A DNA stretch of 64,000 nt from Pedobacter sp. PLR (GTDB taxonomy: Bacteria; Bacteroidota; Bacteroidia; Sphingobacteriales; Sphingobacteriaceae). The notes below the pieces were generated by a model, which saw nothing but the letters and a program-made list of their open reading frames with translations, made no database searches and had not been told where the DNA came from. The stretch is taken from positions 124,001 through 188,000 of the forward strand of contig NZ_JAPIVQ010000008.1 of NCBI RefSeq assembly GCF_026239675.1, given 5' to 3'. Numbering within the stretch: position 1 is the stretch's first letter; each line of letters starts with the position of its first letter. Positions 53,739 through 62,784 of the stretch are shown here, in pieces. The position numbers and the translations under genes were made by a program.

Positions 53739-53951
53739 TAAACATACGAAAAGTTGGACGGGAATTCACTAAAGCTGAGCTGGCTAAAACACCGGGTGTA
53801 GATTGCCGAAGAACAGATTTCCTCAGCAACCTCCGGTGGTACTCCGGCAATAGAACAACCTATATGATAAAAAACTTATGGTGCAAATTCTTATGCACTC
53901 AGTGATGATCTGATCTCAAAAATTCTAAAAGACTTCCCTTATACCAAATAA
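53739..53951 (+). pseudogene. Possible decayed coding remnant
   Basis: Protein-like stretches occur in different frames: KVGREFTKAELAKTPGVD, then after a shift IAEEQISSATSGGTPAIEQP, then after another ANSYALSDDLISKILKDF ending in a stop at 53951. Together they look like the end of a gene broken by small indels. I do not recognise the family and there is no start. It may also be chance, since the stretches are short. Confidence 0.3.
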
Positions 53952-53983
53952 ACGCCGTTTTTTTATATCTTTGTCGCACAAAA

Positions 53984-54357
53984 AATGCAAGCTGTTCTAT
54001 CGCTGCGATTTATCGGAGAGGAAAGTCCGGGCAACACAGAGCATCCCGCTTCCTAACGGGAAGAGGCTTAGGGGTGAATACCTGAGTTATGGAAAGTGCC
54101 GCAGAAAACATACCGCCGATGGCTTTTTAAGCACAGGTAAGGTTGAAAACGTGAGGTAAGAGCTCACGAGTATTCCGGGCAACCGGATTGCTGGTAAACC
54201 CCGGGAGTTGAAAGACCAAATAGGCTAACGCATGTAGGGCTGCTCGTCCGATGTTAGCGGGTAGGTCGTTAGAGATAAATGGCGACATTTATAGTGGATT
54301 AATGGTAGAAACTCTGAGCAATCAGTTTACAGAACCCGGCTTACAGGCTTGCATTTT
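53984..54357 (+). ncRNA. rnpB: RNase P RNA, bacterial class A
   Basis: The 5' end ATGCAAGC pairs with the 3' GCTTGCAT (P1). Conserved segments are GAGGAAAGTCCGGGC near 54017, ATAGTGG, and ACAGAACCCGGCTTACAGGC near 54329-54348. A T run ends it. It is the catalytic RNA that trims the 5' ends of tRNA precursors. The length of about 372 bases fits the class. Confidence 0.95.
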
Positions 54358-54488
54358 TTTGTTAATCTCAAAAAAGTTTTATCCTGCCGAATAAATTACG
54401 GAACCGCTGTATCATCAGCGTAAAAAGTAATTTTATTCAAATGAAAATAATATATTCGTATTCCTATTAAAATTGATGAGCAATACCT

Positions 54489-55895
54489 ATGGCAAAATTA
54501 TTAATAATTGATGATGAACGCGCAATAAGGAGCACACTTCGTGAGATCCTCGAGTATGAAAATTACGAAGTAGAAGATATTGATAATGGTGTTGACGGTT
54601 TAGATCTGATTAAGAAAAAGAAATTTGATCTGGTTTTATGCGACATTAAGATGAATAAAATGGACGGAATGGAAGTGCTGGAACAAGCACAGGCCTACAG
54701 TCCGGATCTTCCTTTTATCATGATCTCTGGCCACGGAACAGTGGAGACTGCGATTGAAGCCAGTAAAAAAGGAGCCTTTGACTTTATCTCTAAACCACCA
54801 GATTTAAACAGATTATTAATCACTGTAAGAAATGCGCTGGACAGAGGAACTTTAGTAACAGAAACTAAAGTATTAAAGAGAAAAGCCAGCAAAACAAGAG
54901 ATATACTTGGTAGTTCTGATAGCATTGGAAAAATCAAAGAAACTATTGAGCGCGTTGCCCCTACTGATGCCCGTGTATTAATTACTGGTGCCAATGGTAG
55001 TGGTAAAGAACTTGTTGCACGCTGGTTACATGAAAAATCTAACCGTGCGGACAACCCTTTAATAGAGGTCAACTGTGCAGCTATCCCTTCCGAACTGATC
55101 GAGAGTGAACTTTTTGGACATGAGAAAGGATCTTTTACTTCTGCTGTAAAACAGCGTATTGGTAAATTTGAGCTGGCCAATGGCGGAACTTTATTTCTGG
55201 ATGAGATTGGCGACATGAGCCTTTCTGCTCAGGCTAAAGTATTGCGTGCTTTACAAGAGCACAAAATCAGTCGTGTGGGTGGTGAAAAAGAACTGGAAGT
55301 GAACGTAAGAGTACTTGCAGCAACCAATAAAGATCTTTTAAAAGAAATTGAAGATGGTAATTTCCGTATGGATTTATACCACCGCTTAAACGTGATCAAT
55401 ATCCATGTACCTCATTTAACTGAGCGTATTGAAGACATTCCGGAGATCGCACAGCACTTCCTTGAAGAAATCTGCAAAGAGTACGGCATGCCGGTTAAAA
55501 AGATCGGTGATGCGGCTATGGCAGCCTTACAGGCTTTACCATGGACCGGAAACGTGCGTGAGTTACACAATATGATCGAGCGTTTAATTATCCTGAGTGA
55601 TAAAGCCATTACAGAACAAGACGTAGCCGCTTTTGCAAACCCTGGTGGGGGAACAAATATCGGTGCTGCACATGCCACTTCTGCTGGTCAGCAGGCCGCA
55701 CGTACGGTAAGTCAGAACTATGACAGCTTTAGTAACTTCCAGGATTATAAAGATCATGCTGAAAAGGAATTTATCAAGTTCAAACTAGAGAAAAACAACT
55801 GGAACGTGTCGAAGACAGCCGACGACATCGATATTCAGCGTAGTCACCTTTACAGCAAAATTGAGAAATTCGGATTAAAGAGAACTGCAGAATAA
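54489..55895 (+). CDS. NtrC-like AAA+ response regulator with altered GAFTGA loop
   Basis: A 468-residue regulator with a receiver domain (aspartate in VLCDIKMNKMD), a AAA+ domain with Walker A GANGSGKE and LFLDEIGDM as Walker B, and a Fis-like C-terminal helix-turn-helix (NVSKTADDIDIQRSHLYSKI). The loop that touches sigma-54 reads GSFTSA in place of GAFTGA (about residue 215); F and T are kept but two small residues differ. It may still act with sigma-54 or may have a changed role. It lies 130 bases after RNase P RNA and has no adjacent kinase. Confidence 0.88.
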   Translation: MAKLLIIDDERAIRSTLREILEYENYEVEDIDNGVDGLDLIKKKKFDLVLCDIKMNKMDGMEVLEQAQAYSPDLPFIMISGHGTVETAIEASKKGAFDFISKPPDLNRLLITVRNALDRGTLVTETKVLKRKASKTRDILGSSDSIGKIKETIERVAPTDARVLITGANGSGKELVARWLHEKSNRADNPLIEVNCAAIPSELIESELFGHEKGSFTSAVKQRIGKFELANGGTLFLDEIGDMSLSAQAKVLRALQEHKISRVGGEKELEVNVRVLAATNKDLLKEIEDGNFRMDLYHRLNVINIHVPHLTERIEDIPEIAQHFLEEICKEYGMPVKKIGDAAMAALQALPWTGNVRELHNMIERLIILSDKAITEQDVAAFANPGGGTNIGAAHATSAGQQAARTVSQNYDSFSNFQDYKDHAEKEFIKFKLEKNNWNVSKTADDIDIQRSHLYSKIEKFGLKRTAE

Positions 55896-55929
55896 GCCTT
55901 AAAAAGCAATATAAGCATTCGTGTTAAGT

Positions 55930-55965
55930 AAAAAGCCAGCTCCTGTTATAGGAAGCTGGCTTTTT
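55930..55965. terminator. Bidirectional terminator between the regulator and ClC genes
   Basis: AAAAGCCAGCT pairs with AGCTGGCTTTT with T runs on both strands. It serves the convergent genes on either side. Confidence 0.9.
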
Positions 55966-55966
55966 G

Positions 55967-57760
55967 TTATTCCATGTAATCAGCCTGTCGGGCTAATAAT
56001 TTCCGGTATTTATTAAAGATGGTGGTTTTAGAAACGAAGCCAAGATACCTGCCTTCTTCTGTCAATACAGGCAATGCCCAGACATTCTCTTTCTCCATCT
56101 TCTGCATCACAATTCTCATCGGATCATTGATATGGACGGTATCAGGAGCTTCCACGATTAAATCGTTGGCGGTTGCTTCCAGGTGATCCACATGGTTAAT
56201 TCCTTTTTTCAGCAGTTCTTCTAAATAGATGATGCCTTTAAAGCTATGGTCTTCTTCGGCAACCACTGGAAAAACACTCCTTTTAGATTGCAGAATCTCT
56301 GTTAGGCGGTCAGCAATCAAATCATCCTGAATTAAAACCAGGTAATCTTTTTCCACCAGGTACCTCAATTTCATCATATTCAATACTGTGGAGTCTTTGT
56401 CTTCATAAGAAAGCAACTCTCCTTTTTCAGCGAGCGGTTTGGTATAGATTGAGTATTTATTTTTACTGCGGTTGATCAGGTAAGAAATGGCTGAAACAAT
56501 CATCAGCGGCACCATTAACACATAACCACCGGTAATTTCAGCGATCAGGAAGATTCCGGTCAGCGGCGCATGCATGATGGCGCTTAAAGAACCTGCCATT
56601 CCGGCTACAATAAAGTTGGCCACATTGAGCTGTGCAATACCCAGGGTATTCACCGTAAAAGCAAGCATAAAGCCCATCAATCCACCCATAATTAAGCTGG
56701 GCGCAAAGATTCCTCCGTTTCCACCGGCACTTAAGGTAATCAGCGTTGCCGCAGATTTAGCAAAAAGTGTGGCCAAAGTAAAGATCAACACCAACCATGG
56801 CAGGTGGCTGTATTCAGAGAAGATACTGTTGCTAACGACTACAGAATAGTTTCCACCCAACAGGTTTTTGATCGTAATGTATCCCTCTCCGTATAAAGTA
56901 GGGAATAGAAACACCAGTAAACCTAACATTAATCCACCTAAAACCACCTTTTTATAAGGGTGTTGAACCTTGTAGAATGAGCTTTTTATAAAAGCACTTA
57001 CTTTGGTGAAATAGATGGAGAAGAAACCGATGAACACAGCAAGGATCACATAGTAAATCAAGGCTTCCATTTTCCAACCTTCAGTCACCAGGAAGAACAG
57101 CTGTTCATTGTAAAACAACCTTGCCACTACCGCTGCCGTAGCCGAAGCCAGCAACAAAGGGATAAAGGCCGGAATACTGAATTCAGGGAGCAGAATTTCT
57201 ACGGCGAACACAATCCCTGCAATCGGACTGTTAAAGGCACCTGCGATTCCCGCAGCGGCTCCACAAGCCAAAAGCATGGTCGTTTCCTTATAGGACAGGC
57301 CCAGGAAACGGCCAACTACAGATCCGATACCGGCACCACTGGTTACAATGGGCGCTTCCAGACCTGTAGAACCACCAAAGCCTACCGTTAAGGCGGCAGT
57401 GATGATTTGGGAGTAAATATTATGCGGTTCTACCTTACTTGATTTTCTGGAGATGGTGTACAGCAAAGGGGTCAATCCGGTTTCAAACTTCCCTCTTCTA
57501 ATGAAACGCCGGACATACATGACCGACAACAAGATCCCGATAAAGGGAAAAAAGAAGAAGAGGTAATATTTGTACTCCCAGTGAAACCCTGTTTGCAGGA
57601 AATCCTCGATATGGTGCGTGATGGTTTTTAGCAAGGATGCTGCAAGTCCGGCAAGGACCCCAACAATCAAAGCGGCGATTACCAAAAAGTTCCTGTTTGA
57701 GATTTTAGTCTTCCGGTATTGGTTAATTCTGTCTACATAATTTACCATCCGTACATACAT
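55967..57760 (-). CDS. ClC-family chloride channel or antiporter with CBS domains
   Basis: A 597-residue membrane protein with about ten or more helices. ClC signatures are GFGGSTGLEAPIVTSGAGIG (the gating-glutamate loop, with Glu kept) in overlapping parts, and GGNGGIFAPSLIMGG. A C-terminal pair of CBS domains (about 450-590) could bind nucleotides. It moves chloride or a related anion, as channel or proton antiporter; the sequence does not settle which. An ATG 4 codons in is also possible. Confidence 0.92.
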   Translation of the reverse strand: MYVRMVNYVDRINQYRKTKISNRNFLVIAALIVGVLAGLAASLLKTITHHIEDFLQTGFHWEYKYYLFFFFPFIGILLSVMYVRRFIRRGKFETGLTPLLYTISRKSSKVEPHNIYSQIITAALTVGFGGSTGLEAPIVTSGAGIGSVVGRFLGLSYKETTMLLACGAAAGIAGAFNSPIAGIVFAVEILLPEFSIPAFIPLLLASATAAVVARLFYNEQLFFLVTEGWKMEALIYYVILAVFIGFFSIYFTKVSAFIKSSFYKVQHPYKKVVLGGLMLGLLVFLFPTLYGEGYITIKNLLGGNYSVVVSNSIFSEYSHLPWLVLIFTLATLFAKSAATLITLSAGGNGGIFAPSLIMGGLMGFMLAFTVNTLGIAQLNVANFIVAGMAGSLSAIMHAPLTGIFLIAEITGGYVLMVPLMIVSAISYLINRSKNKYSIYTKPLAEKGELLSYEDKDSTVLNMMKLRYLVEKDYLVLIQDDLIADRLTEILQSKRSVFPVVAEEDHSFKGIIYLEELLKKGINHVDHLEATANDLIVEAPDTVHINDPMRIVMQKMEKENVWALPVLTEEGRYLGFVSKTTIFNKYRKLLARQADYME

Positions 57761-57770
57761 ATCTTACCGT

Positions 57771-58517
57771 TTAAGCGTCAAATTTATCAAGTAGTTTAAT
57801 CAGGGTTGCAAAATCCTTAGGATATGGTGCGTCGATTACGATATCATTACCGTCCAATCCTTTAAACACCAAATGTCTGGCATGTAAAGCAAAGCGTTTC
57901 ATGATCGGAAGTTCTTCATCATCTTTTGCAATGCGGTAACCTTTTTTCATGGTCGATAAGAACACTGGTTTTCCACGGTACATATCATCACCGGCAATTG
58001 CGGCACGTTGTGTAGCCAAATGGATCCTGATCTGGTGCATACGGCCGGTAATCGGCTTACATTCTACCAGGGTATAATGACGGTAATTTTTTATGGAATT
58101 AAAAATGGTTTCTGCACGTTTACCCTCTTTTCTGTCGATGGTAACGCTCTTATTCCCGTCGTTAAGGATGGGAAGGTCGATAAACAGGTCGTTAAAAGTA
58201 AACTGTCCGTCTACCACAGCATGGTAAACTTTGTTTACTTTACGCTTTTCAAATTGGATCGCAACGTTGCGATAGGCATCAGGAGTTTTCGCGATGATAA
58301 TCGCGCCTGAAGTTTCTTTGTCTAAACGATGACATACCTGTGCATCAGCAGAATACTGCTTTGCCAAACGTAATATATTGACCTCGCCTGATCCGCCACG
58401 CTCATCCAGCGAGGCTACAAATGGAGGTTTATTTACGACGATATAATCATCGTTTTCGAATAGGATAAGATCTTTAAAAGAAGGATATTTCAATACAGTG
58501 GATTTAATACTGTACAA
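57771..58517 (-). CDS. RluA-family RNA pseudouridine synthase
   Basis: A 248-residue enzyme. The catalytic aspartate is in CHRLDKETSGAIIIAK, and KPPF, ITGRMHQIRIHLA and FALHARHL are also typical. It converts uridine to pseudouridine in rRNA or tRNA; the site is unknown. There is no separate S4 domain, as in the shorter RluA-like members. It lies 5 bases after the OmpR-type regulator gene. Confidence 0.92.
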   Translation of the reverse strand: MYSIKSTVLKYPSFKDLILFENDDYIVVNKPPFVASLDERGGSGEVNILRLAKQYSADAQVCHRLDKETSGAIIIAKTPDAYRNVAIQFEKRKVNKVYHAVVDGQFTFNDLFIDLPILNDGNKSVTIDRKEGKRAETIFNSIKNYRHYTLVECKPITGRMHQIRIHLATQRAAIAGDDMYRGKPVFLSTMKKGYRIAKDDEELPIMKRFALHARHLVFKGLDGNDIVIDAPYPKDFATLIKLLDKFDA

Positions 58518-58522
58518 AAATA

Positions 58523-59212
58523 CTAAGAAAGTTCGAATTTATAGCCTACACCCTTTACAGTTGCTACATAAGTCTCGCCTAATTTCTCACGAAGTTTGCG
58601 GATATGCACATCAATTGTACGGTTGGTGACTACCACTGAGTCTTCCCAAATATTTTTAAGAATAGATTCTCTGGTGTATACTTTTCCCGGTTTAGAGGCT
58701 AGTAAGTACAATAATTCGAATTCTTTTTTGGCTAAGACTACTTTTTGTCCGCCTTGAAATACCAGGTAAGCTTCTCTGTCAATTACCAGATCTCCGATTT
58801 CTACTTTATTATCAGAAACTTCATCTGCGCTTGAATTTCTTCTTAATATGGCATTAATTCTACTCACCAATGCACGTGGTTTAATCGGTTTGGCGATATA
58901 ATCATCCGCGCCTACATTAAATCCGGCAATCTCTGAGTACTCTTCACTTCTGGCAGTCAGGAATACCATGAAGGTATTTTTAAACTCTGGAATGGCACGC
59001 ATTAACCTGCAAGCTTCTATCCCATCCATTTTAGGCATCATGATATCAAGGATGATCAAATCAGGGTGAACTTTCTTTGCTACCGTAATTCCTTCCTGAC
59101 CATTACTAGCCAAAAAAACCTGATATCCTTCTTTTTTCAAGTTGTACTCGATCAATTCAAGGATATCAGGTTCATCATCCACAATCAGTATCTTTTGTTT
59201 TACGGTGCTCAT
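58523..59212 (-). CDS. OmpR/PhoB-type response regulator
   Basis: A 229-residue protein with a receiver domain (DDEPD, phosphorylation aspartate in LIILDIMMPKMDG, lysine in YIAKPIKPR) and a winged-helix domain ending in RKLREKLGETYVATVKGVGYKF. It controls transcription after phosphorylation by a partner kinase, none of which is adjacent. It is cotranscribed with the pseudouridine synthase gene. Confidence 0.93.
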   Translation of the reverse strand: MSTVKQKILIVDDEPDILELIEYNLKKEGYQVFLASNGQEGITVAKKVHPDLIILDIMMPKMDGIEACRLMRAIPEFKNTFMVFLTARSEEYSEIAGFNVGADDYIAKPIKPRALVSRINAILRRNSSADEVSDNKVEIGDLVIDREAYLVFQGGQKVVLAKKEFELLYLLASKPGKVYTRESILKNIWEDSVVVTNRTIDVHIRKLREKLGETYVATVKGVGYKFELS

Positions 59213-59317
59213 AGCTTTAAATATTTGTTACGAAATTAAGTAATCAATTATAATATACCGTTAAACCCAAGTTAACAAATTGTTAAGTAACTCCAGTGTG
59301 TTAACACGGATTTAGGA

Positions 59318-60424
59318 TTATTTTAAGGTTTTATTTAAGAAAGCATCCAGCGCTTCACCACGTAGGTTCTTAGCTATGATCTTTCCGTTAGGGTCTAATA
59401 AAAAGGAACTTGGGATCGCTTCGATCTCATACTTTCTCACTACAGGACCGTCAAAATCTTTCAATTCTCCGGCATGAGTCCATGTTAAGTGATCTGCTGT
59501 AATGGCATTTTTCCATGCTGTTGCATCTTTATCCAATGAAATTCCAAGGATGGTAAAGTTCTTATCCTTGTAAGTATTGTAAGCTTTTACCAGGTTTGGA
59601 TTCTCCTGGCGACAAGGCATACACCAGGAAGCCCAGAAATCAATCAGTACATATTTACCTTTAAAATCTGATAAATTCACTGGTTTACCGTCTAAACCGG
59701 CAATGGTAAAGTCTGGTGCCTGTTGTCCTACTGATAAAGATTTAAGCTTAGCCATTTTCGTTAAAAACTCCGTTACCGAAGGATTGTCATTGAAACTACT
59801 TTTGATTTTATCTGAGTATTCCACCATTTCTTTCTCGAATTCAGCAGGGTTCAATAAGTTGATCGCATAAAAACCAGCTAAAGAACTGCTGTTTTCCTGT
59901 GCAAATTTCAATACTGCTTTATTTAATCCGTTGATTTCTTCGGTGTATTTAGGTCTGATTTGCTCCATAATCGCCTCTCTTTTATCAGGCTGTGCAGCTA
60001 CTGCTTCTTCAAATTCTGCCTGAATTTTTGCTAGTTTAGCCATATACTGGTTTTTGACTGTATTCAGTTCCTGTAATTTATCGGCTTCCATTGCACCTGA
60101 CACGGTATACCCTAAGTTCTTATCTGATAAATCGGCAGCGATTTTAATGTCGTCACCATTCTTTGCGATGATCATGTATTCACTCTGTCCGGCAGAAATT
60201 CTAAAAAAATCTACACCTGGTGTGCTGTGTGAGAATTTAAACTCTCCTTTTTCAGAAAACACGGTAGAATCCAAAGGAAGTACATTGTCTTTTTGCAATC
60301 CGTATAAGTACACTTTACTTTGAGGTGTTGCATTTTTAAATTCTCCGCTGATGGTAAACTTACTTTTGTCCTTACATGCAGTAAATGCAAAACAGATCAA
60401 TAATAGATATCCGAGTTTTTTCAT
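59318..60424 (-). CDS. TlpA/ResA-like thioredoxin-family lipoprotein with DUF4369 domain
   Basis: A 368-residue lipoprotein with lipobox FAFTAC. An N-terminal DUF4369 beta domain (about 25-115), a helical middle part and a thioredoxin domain (about 230-368) with the active site WASWCMPCRQE. It acts as a periplasmic thiol-disulfide reductase, perhaps in cytochrome maturation. Its leader closely resembles that of the porin gene at 42763. Confidence 0.92.
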   Translation of the reverse strand: MKKLGYLLLICFAFTACKDKSKFTISGEFKNATPQSKVYLYGLQKDNVLPLDSTVFSEKGEFKFSHSTPGVDFFRISAGQSEYMIIAKNGDDIKIAADLSDKNLGYTVSGAMEADKLQELNTVKNQYMAKLAKIQAEFEEAVAAQPDKREAIMEQIRPKYTEEINGLNKAVLKFAQENSSSLAGFYAINLLNPAEFEKEMVEYSDKIKSSFNDNPSVTEFLTKMAKLKSLSVGQQAPDFTIAGLDGKPVNLSDFKGKYVLIDFWASWCMPCRQENPNLVKAYNTYKDKNFTILGISLDKDATAWKNAITADHLTWTHAGELKDFDGPVVRKYEIEAIPSSFLLDPNGKIIAKNLRGEALDAFLNKTLK

Positions 60425-60426
60425 TT

Positions 60427-60505
60427 GTATATATTTGTCTTTTAACGGTTATGAAGCTATCATCAGCACATTCATAAAGCTTGCCAGCTGATGATGGTTC
60501 ATTTG
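60427..60505 (-). repeat. Leader element shared with the porin gene (copy 2)
   Basis: On the minus strand the leader shows ATCATCAGC, ATGAAT, GCTGATGAT, AGCTTCAT and ACAAATATAT, in the same order and at almost the same distance from the start as copy 1. The arms CATCATCAGC and GCTGATGAT pair with a loop of about 20 bases. Confidence 0.6.
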
Positions 60506-60512
60506 TATTCTT

Positions 60513-61976
60513 TTACTTTAATTTTTCTTGTAGCAATTCGTTTATTTTCTGTGCGTCGGCTTTTCCTTTGGCCAGCTTCATCACTTCTCCTACAAATAAT
60601 CCCAACACGCCCTTTTTACCTTTTTTATAGGCTTGTACCTGGGCATCAAATTTCGCCAGTACTTCCTCTACAAAGCCAGATAGCTCATCACTGTTCTCTA
60701 CAATCAATAGATTTAGGGAAGCAGCCATTGCCATCACTTCTTTTTCAGGGTTTTTAATCAGCTCAGGAAGCAACTGTTGCAAAGCAATTTGCTGCGTAAT
60801 CTTTTTATGGTCTACGAGGTTGATTAGTCCGGCCAGTTGTGCGGGAGCCAGTTTAAAATCAGCAATGCTGATCTCCTGCTCACTTAACAAAGCTCTGACA
60901 GAACCGGTAAGCCAGTTTACCAGACTTTTCTTGTTGTCTACGCCAGGTAAAGCGCTGTTAAAATAGGCCAGCAAATCGCGATCTTCAGAAAGCATAGCAG
61001 CCTCAGAAGCATTAACGCCAAAATCGGCAACTAATTGTTTAGAGATTTCTGCTGGTAATGCGGGCATATCAAACTTGATTTGCGCCAGCCATTCGGCAGA
61101 GATATGTATCGGTGGAAGGTCAGGATCAGGGAAATAACGGTAATCATTGGCCTCTTCCTTGGTTCTCATCGGGGCAGTTGTACCCTGATCTGCGTCGAAA
61201 GTTAAGGTACTCTGGATGATTCTTCCCCCCTCAGAAATTACTTCCTGCTGACGGTTGAATTCAAATTCCATCGCTCTTCGCACATTACGAATGGAGTTCA
61301 GGTTTTTCACTTCGCAGCGCGTTCCGAATTCCGTAGTTCCGAATTTACGGATAGAAATGTTTGCATCGCAACGCAAACTACCTTCCTCCATATTTCCATC
61401 GCTTACATCCAGGTGACGCACCAGTTTCCTGATTTCTAATAATAATGCCGAAGCTTCTTCCGCAGAACGGATATCAGGCTCTGTCACAATTTCTATAAGT
61501 GGAACTCCTGCCCTGTTCAGGTCTACAAAAGAGTAACGGTCGTGCTGATCGTGTATGCTTTTTCCTGCATCCTCTTCCAGGTGGATCCTGTTGATTCCTA
61601 TTCTTTTCTCCTCGCCATTTGGCAAAGTCACATTCAGGAAGCCATTGTGACAGATCGGCTTATTGTCTTGCGTGATCTGGTATCCTTTCGGAAGATCCGC
61701 ATAGAAATAATTCTTCCGGTCAAAATAATTCAGTTCATTAATGCTGCAATTCAAGGCCAGCCCCATTCTAACGGCTTTTGCGACCACCTCTTTATTGAGT
61801 TTTGGTAGCGCACCGGGTAAGGCAAGCGAGACTGCTGAGATGTGTTCATTGGGTTTAGCCCCGAAAGAAGCACTGTCTGAGGAGAAGATTTTTGATTTTG
61901 TATTTAGCTGTACGTGGATTTCTAAACCAGATACCAATTCAAATTCTGATGGAGAAACTGCTGTATTCGTACTCAT
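60513..61976 (-). CDS. gatB: Aspartyl/glutamyl-tRNA amidotransferase subunit B
   Basis: A 487-residue enzyme. GatB landmarks are GLEIHVQLNTKSKIFS, DRKNYFYADLPKGYQITQ, HLEEDAGKSIHD, GVPLIEIVTEPD and MEEGSLRCDANIS, with the GatB/YqeY helical tail at the C-terminus. It turns misacylated Asp-tRNA(Asn) or Glu-tRNA(Gln) into the right form with GatA and GatC, whose genes are not in the window. Confidence 0.97.
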   Translation of the reverse strand: MSTNTAVSPSEFELVSGLEIHVQLNTKSKIFSSDSASFGAKPNEHISAVSLALPGALPKLNKEVVAKAVRMGLALNCSINELNYFDRKNYFYADLPKGYQITQDNKPICHNGFLNVTLPNGEEKRIGINRIHLEEDAGKSIHDQHDRYSFVDLNRAGVPLIEIVTEPDIRSAEEASALLLEIRKLVRHLDVSDGNMEEGSLRCDANISIRKFGTTEFGTRCEVKNLNSIRNVRRAMEFEFNRQQEVISEGGRIIQSTLTFDADQGTTAPMRTKEEANDYRYFPDPDLPPIHISAEWLAQIKFDMPALPAEISKQLVADFGVNASEAAMLSEDRDLLAYFNSALPGVDNKKSLVNWLTGSVRALLSEQEISIADFKLAPAQLAGLINLVDHKKITQQIALQQLLPELIKNPEKEVMAMAASLNLLIVENSDELSGFVEEVLAKFDAQVQAYKKGKKGVLGLFVGEVMKLAKGKADAQKINELLQEKLK

Positions 61977-62177
61977 TTATAGGCAATGTTTAAAACTTGA
62001 TTTTCGATGTATTAGATAGACAAATATAACGGAATTGAGCATTAACCGGCTAGTTTCCATCTATAATTATACATTGCAGCAAAACTTTGATTGTTCTGTT
62101 ACCAAAAATTCTTTGTTTCGCCAGGCTGAGGGAAGCTTCCGGTTCTCTGTTGCAAGCCTGGATTCCGTTGCCATTTG

Positions 62178-62498
62178 TTACTTAGCCATGAGCTGGTATA
62201 CTTCGTTCATATAGATTGACTCGTCAATCGCGAGCTTAAAACTTTCAAACTCCTCGTAACAGAAGGCAAAACAGATGTCGTCATTCGGGGTATGCAAAAT
62301 AATCCGCTCCACTTCATCTGGAAATGGCAGGCTGTTTTTTTGAAACGGAAGGCTAAATACGACACCTCTAAACGCTTCAAAACCGTCCATACTGAAATTC
62401 AGCAACAAATTATTATGCCAGAGGTAATACATTTTGCATCCCATACAACTGCTGATCACCGTATCTCCTTTGGTACTTAATACTCTCGTTTTACACAT
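62178..62498 (-). CDS. Hypothetical protein, possibly DUF6686 family
   Basis: A 106-residue protein. It begins MCKTRVLSTKGDTVISSCMGCKMYYLW, with a C-x2-C pair near residue 18 and an acidic C-terminal helix. The Cys pair and following aromatic beta strands resemble a small Bacteroidota-specific family of unknown function (I believe DUF6686, not checked). It is divergent from the haem-degradation gene, sharing a 286-base gap with a possible Fur site. The link to iron is an inference. Confidence 0.65.
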   Translation of the reverse strand: MCKTRVLSTKGDTVISSCMGCKMYYLWHNNLLLNFSMDGFEAFRGVVFSLPFQKNSLPFPDEVERIILHTPNDDICFAFCYEEFESFKLAIDESIYMNEVYQLMAK

Positions 62499-62623
62499 GC
62501 TATTTTATAATTTAAATTCCTCTTTATTCTTCTTTGAAGTCCTGTTTTCCATTGGCCCGGAAGATTTCCAGGGTAATAAGTAATTCTTTCCAGCGTTAAA
62601 AAAGACCATTTACACTTAGTATT

Positions 62624-62642
62624 ATTTTTAATCATTCTAAAT
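62624..62642. promoter_or_regulatory. Candidate Fur-like palindrome
   Basis: ATTTTTAAT-C-ATTCTAAAT is an imperfect 9-1-9 palindrome of the type often seen at iron-regulated promoters. It lies between the divergent hypothetical and haem-degradation genes, about 150 bases before the latter. The rest of the 286-base gap shows no other clear signal. Confidence 0.35.
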
Positions 62643-62784
62643 AGTAGACAAATATGCTTACATTTACCAATATGTTAGCAACGCAGGAGGGATTTTTTTC
62701 AACCTTTTTCGAAATAGCAGGTACAGAGCCTTAAAAATACGAGCGTACAAATCAATTTATTTTAACCCAACACCTTATCCTGAT

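Noticed and set aside
54695..55216. Minus-strand reading frame of 173 codons opposite the NtrC-like regulator
   Set aside because: The regulator motifs are clear on the plus strand; the opposite frame shows only low-complexity Ser/Leu-rich sequence.
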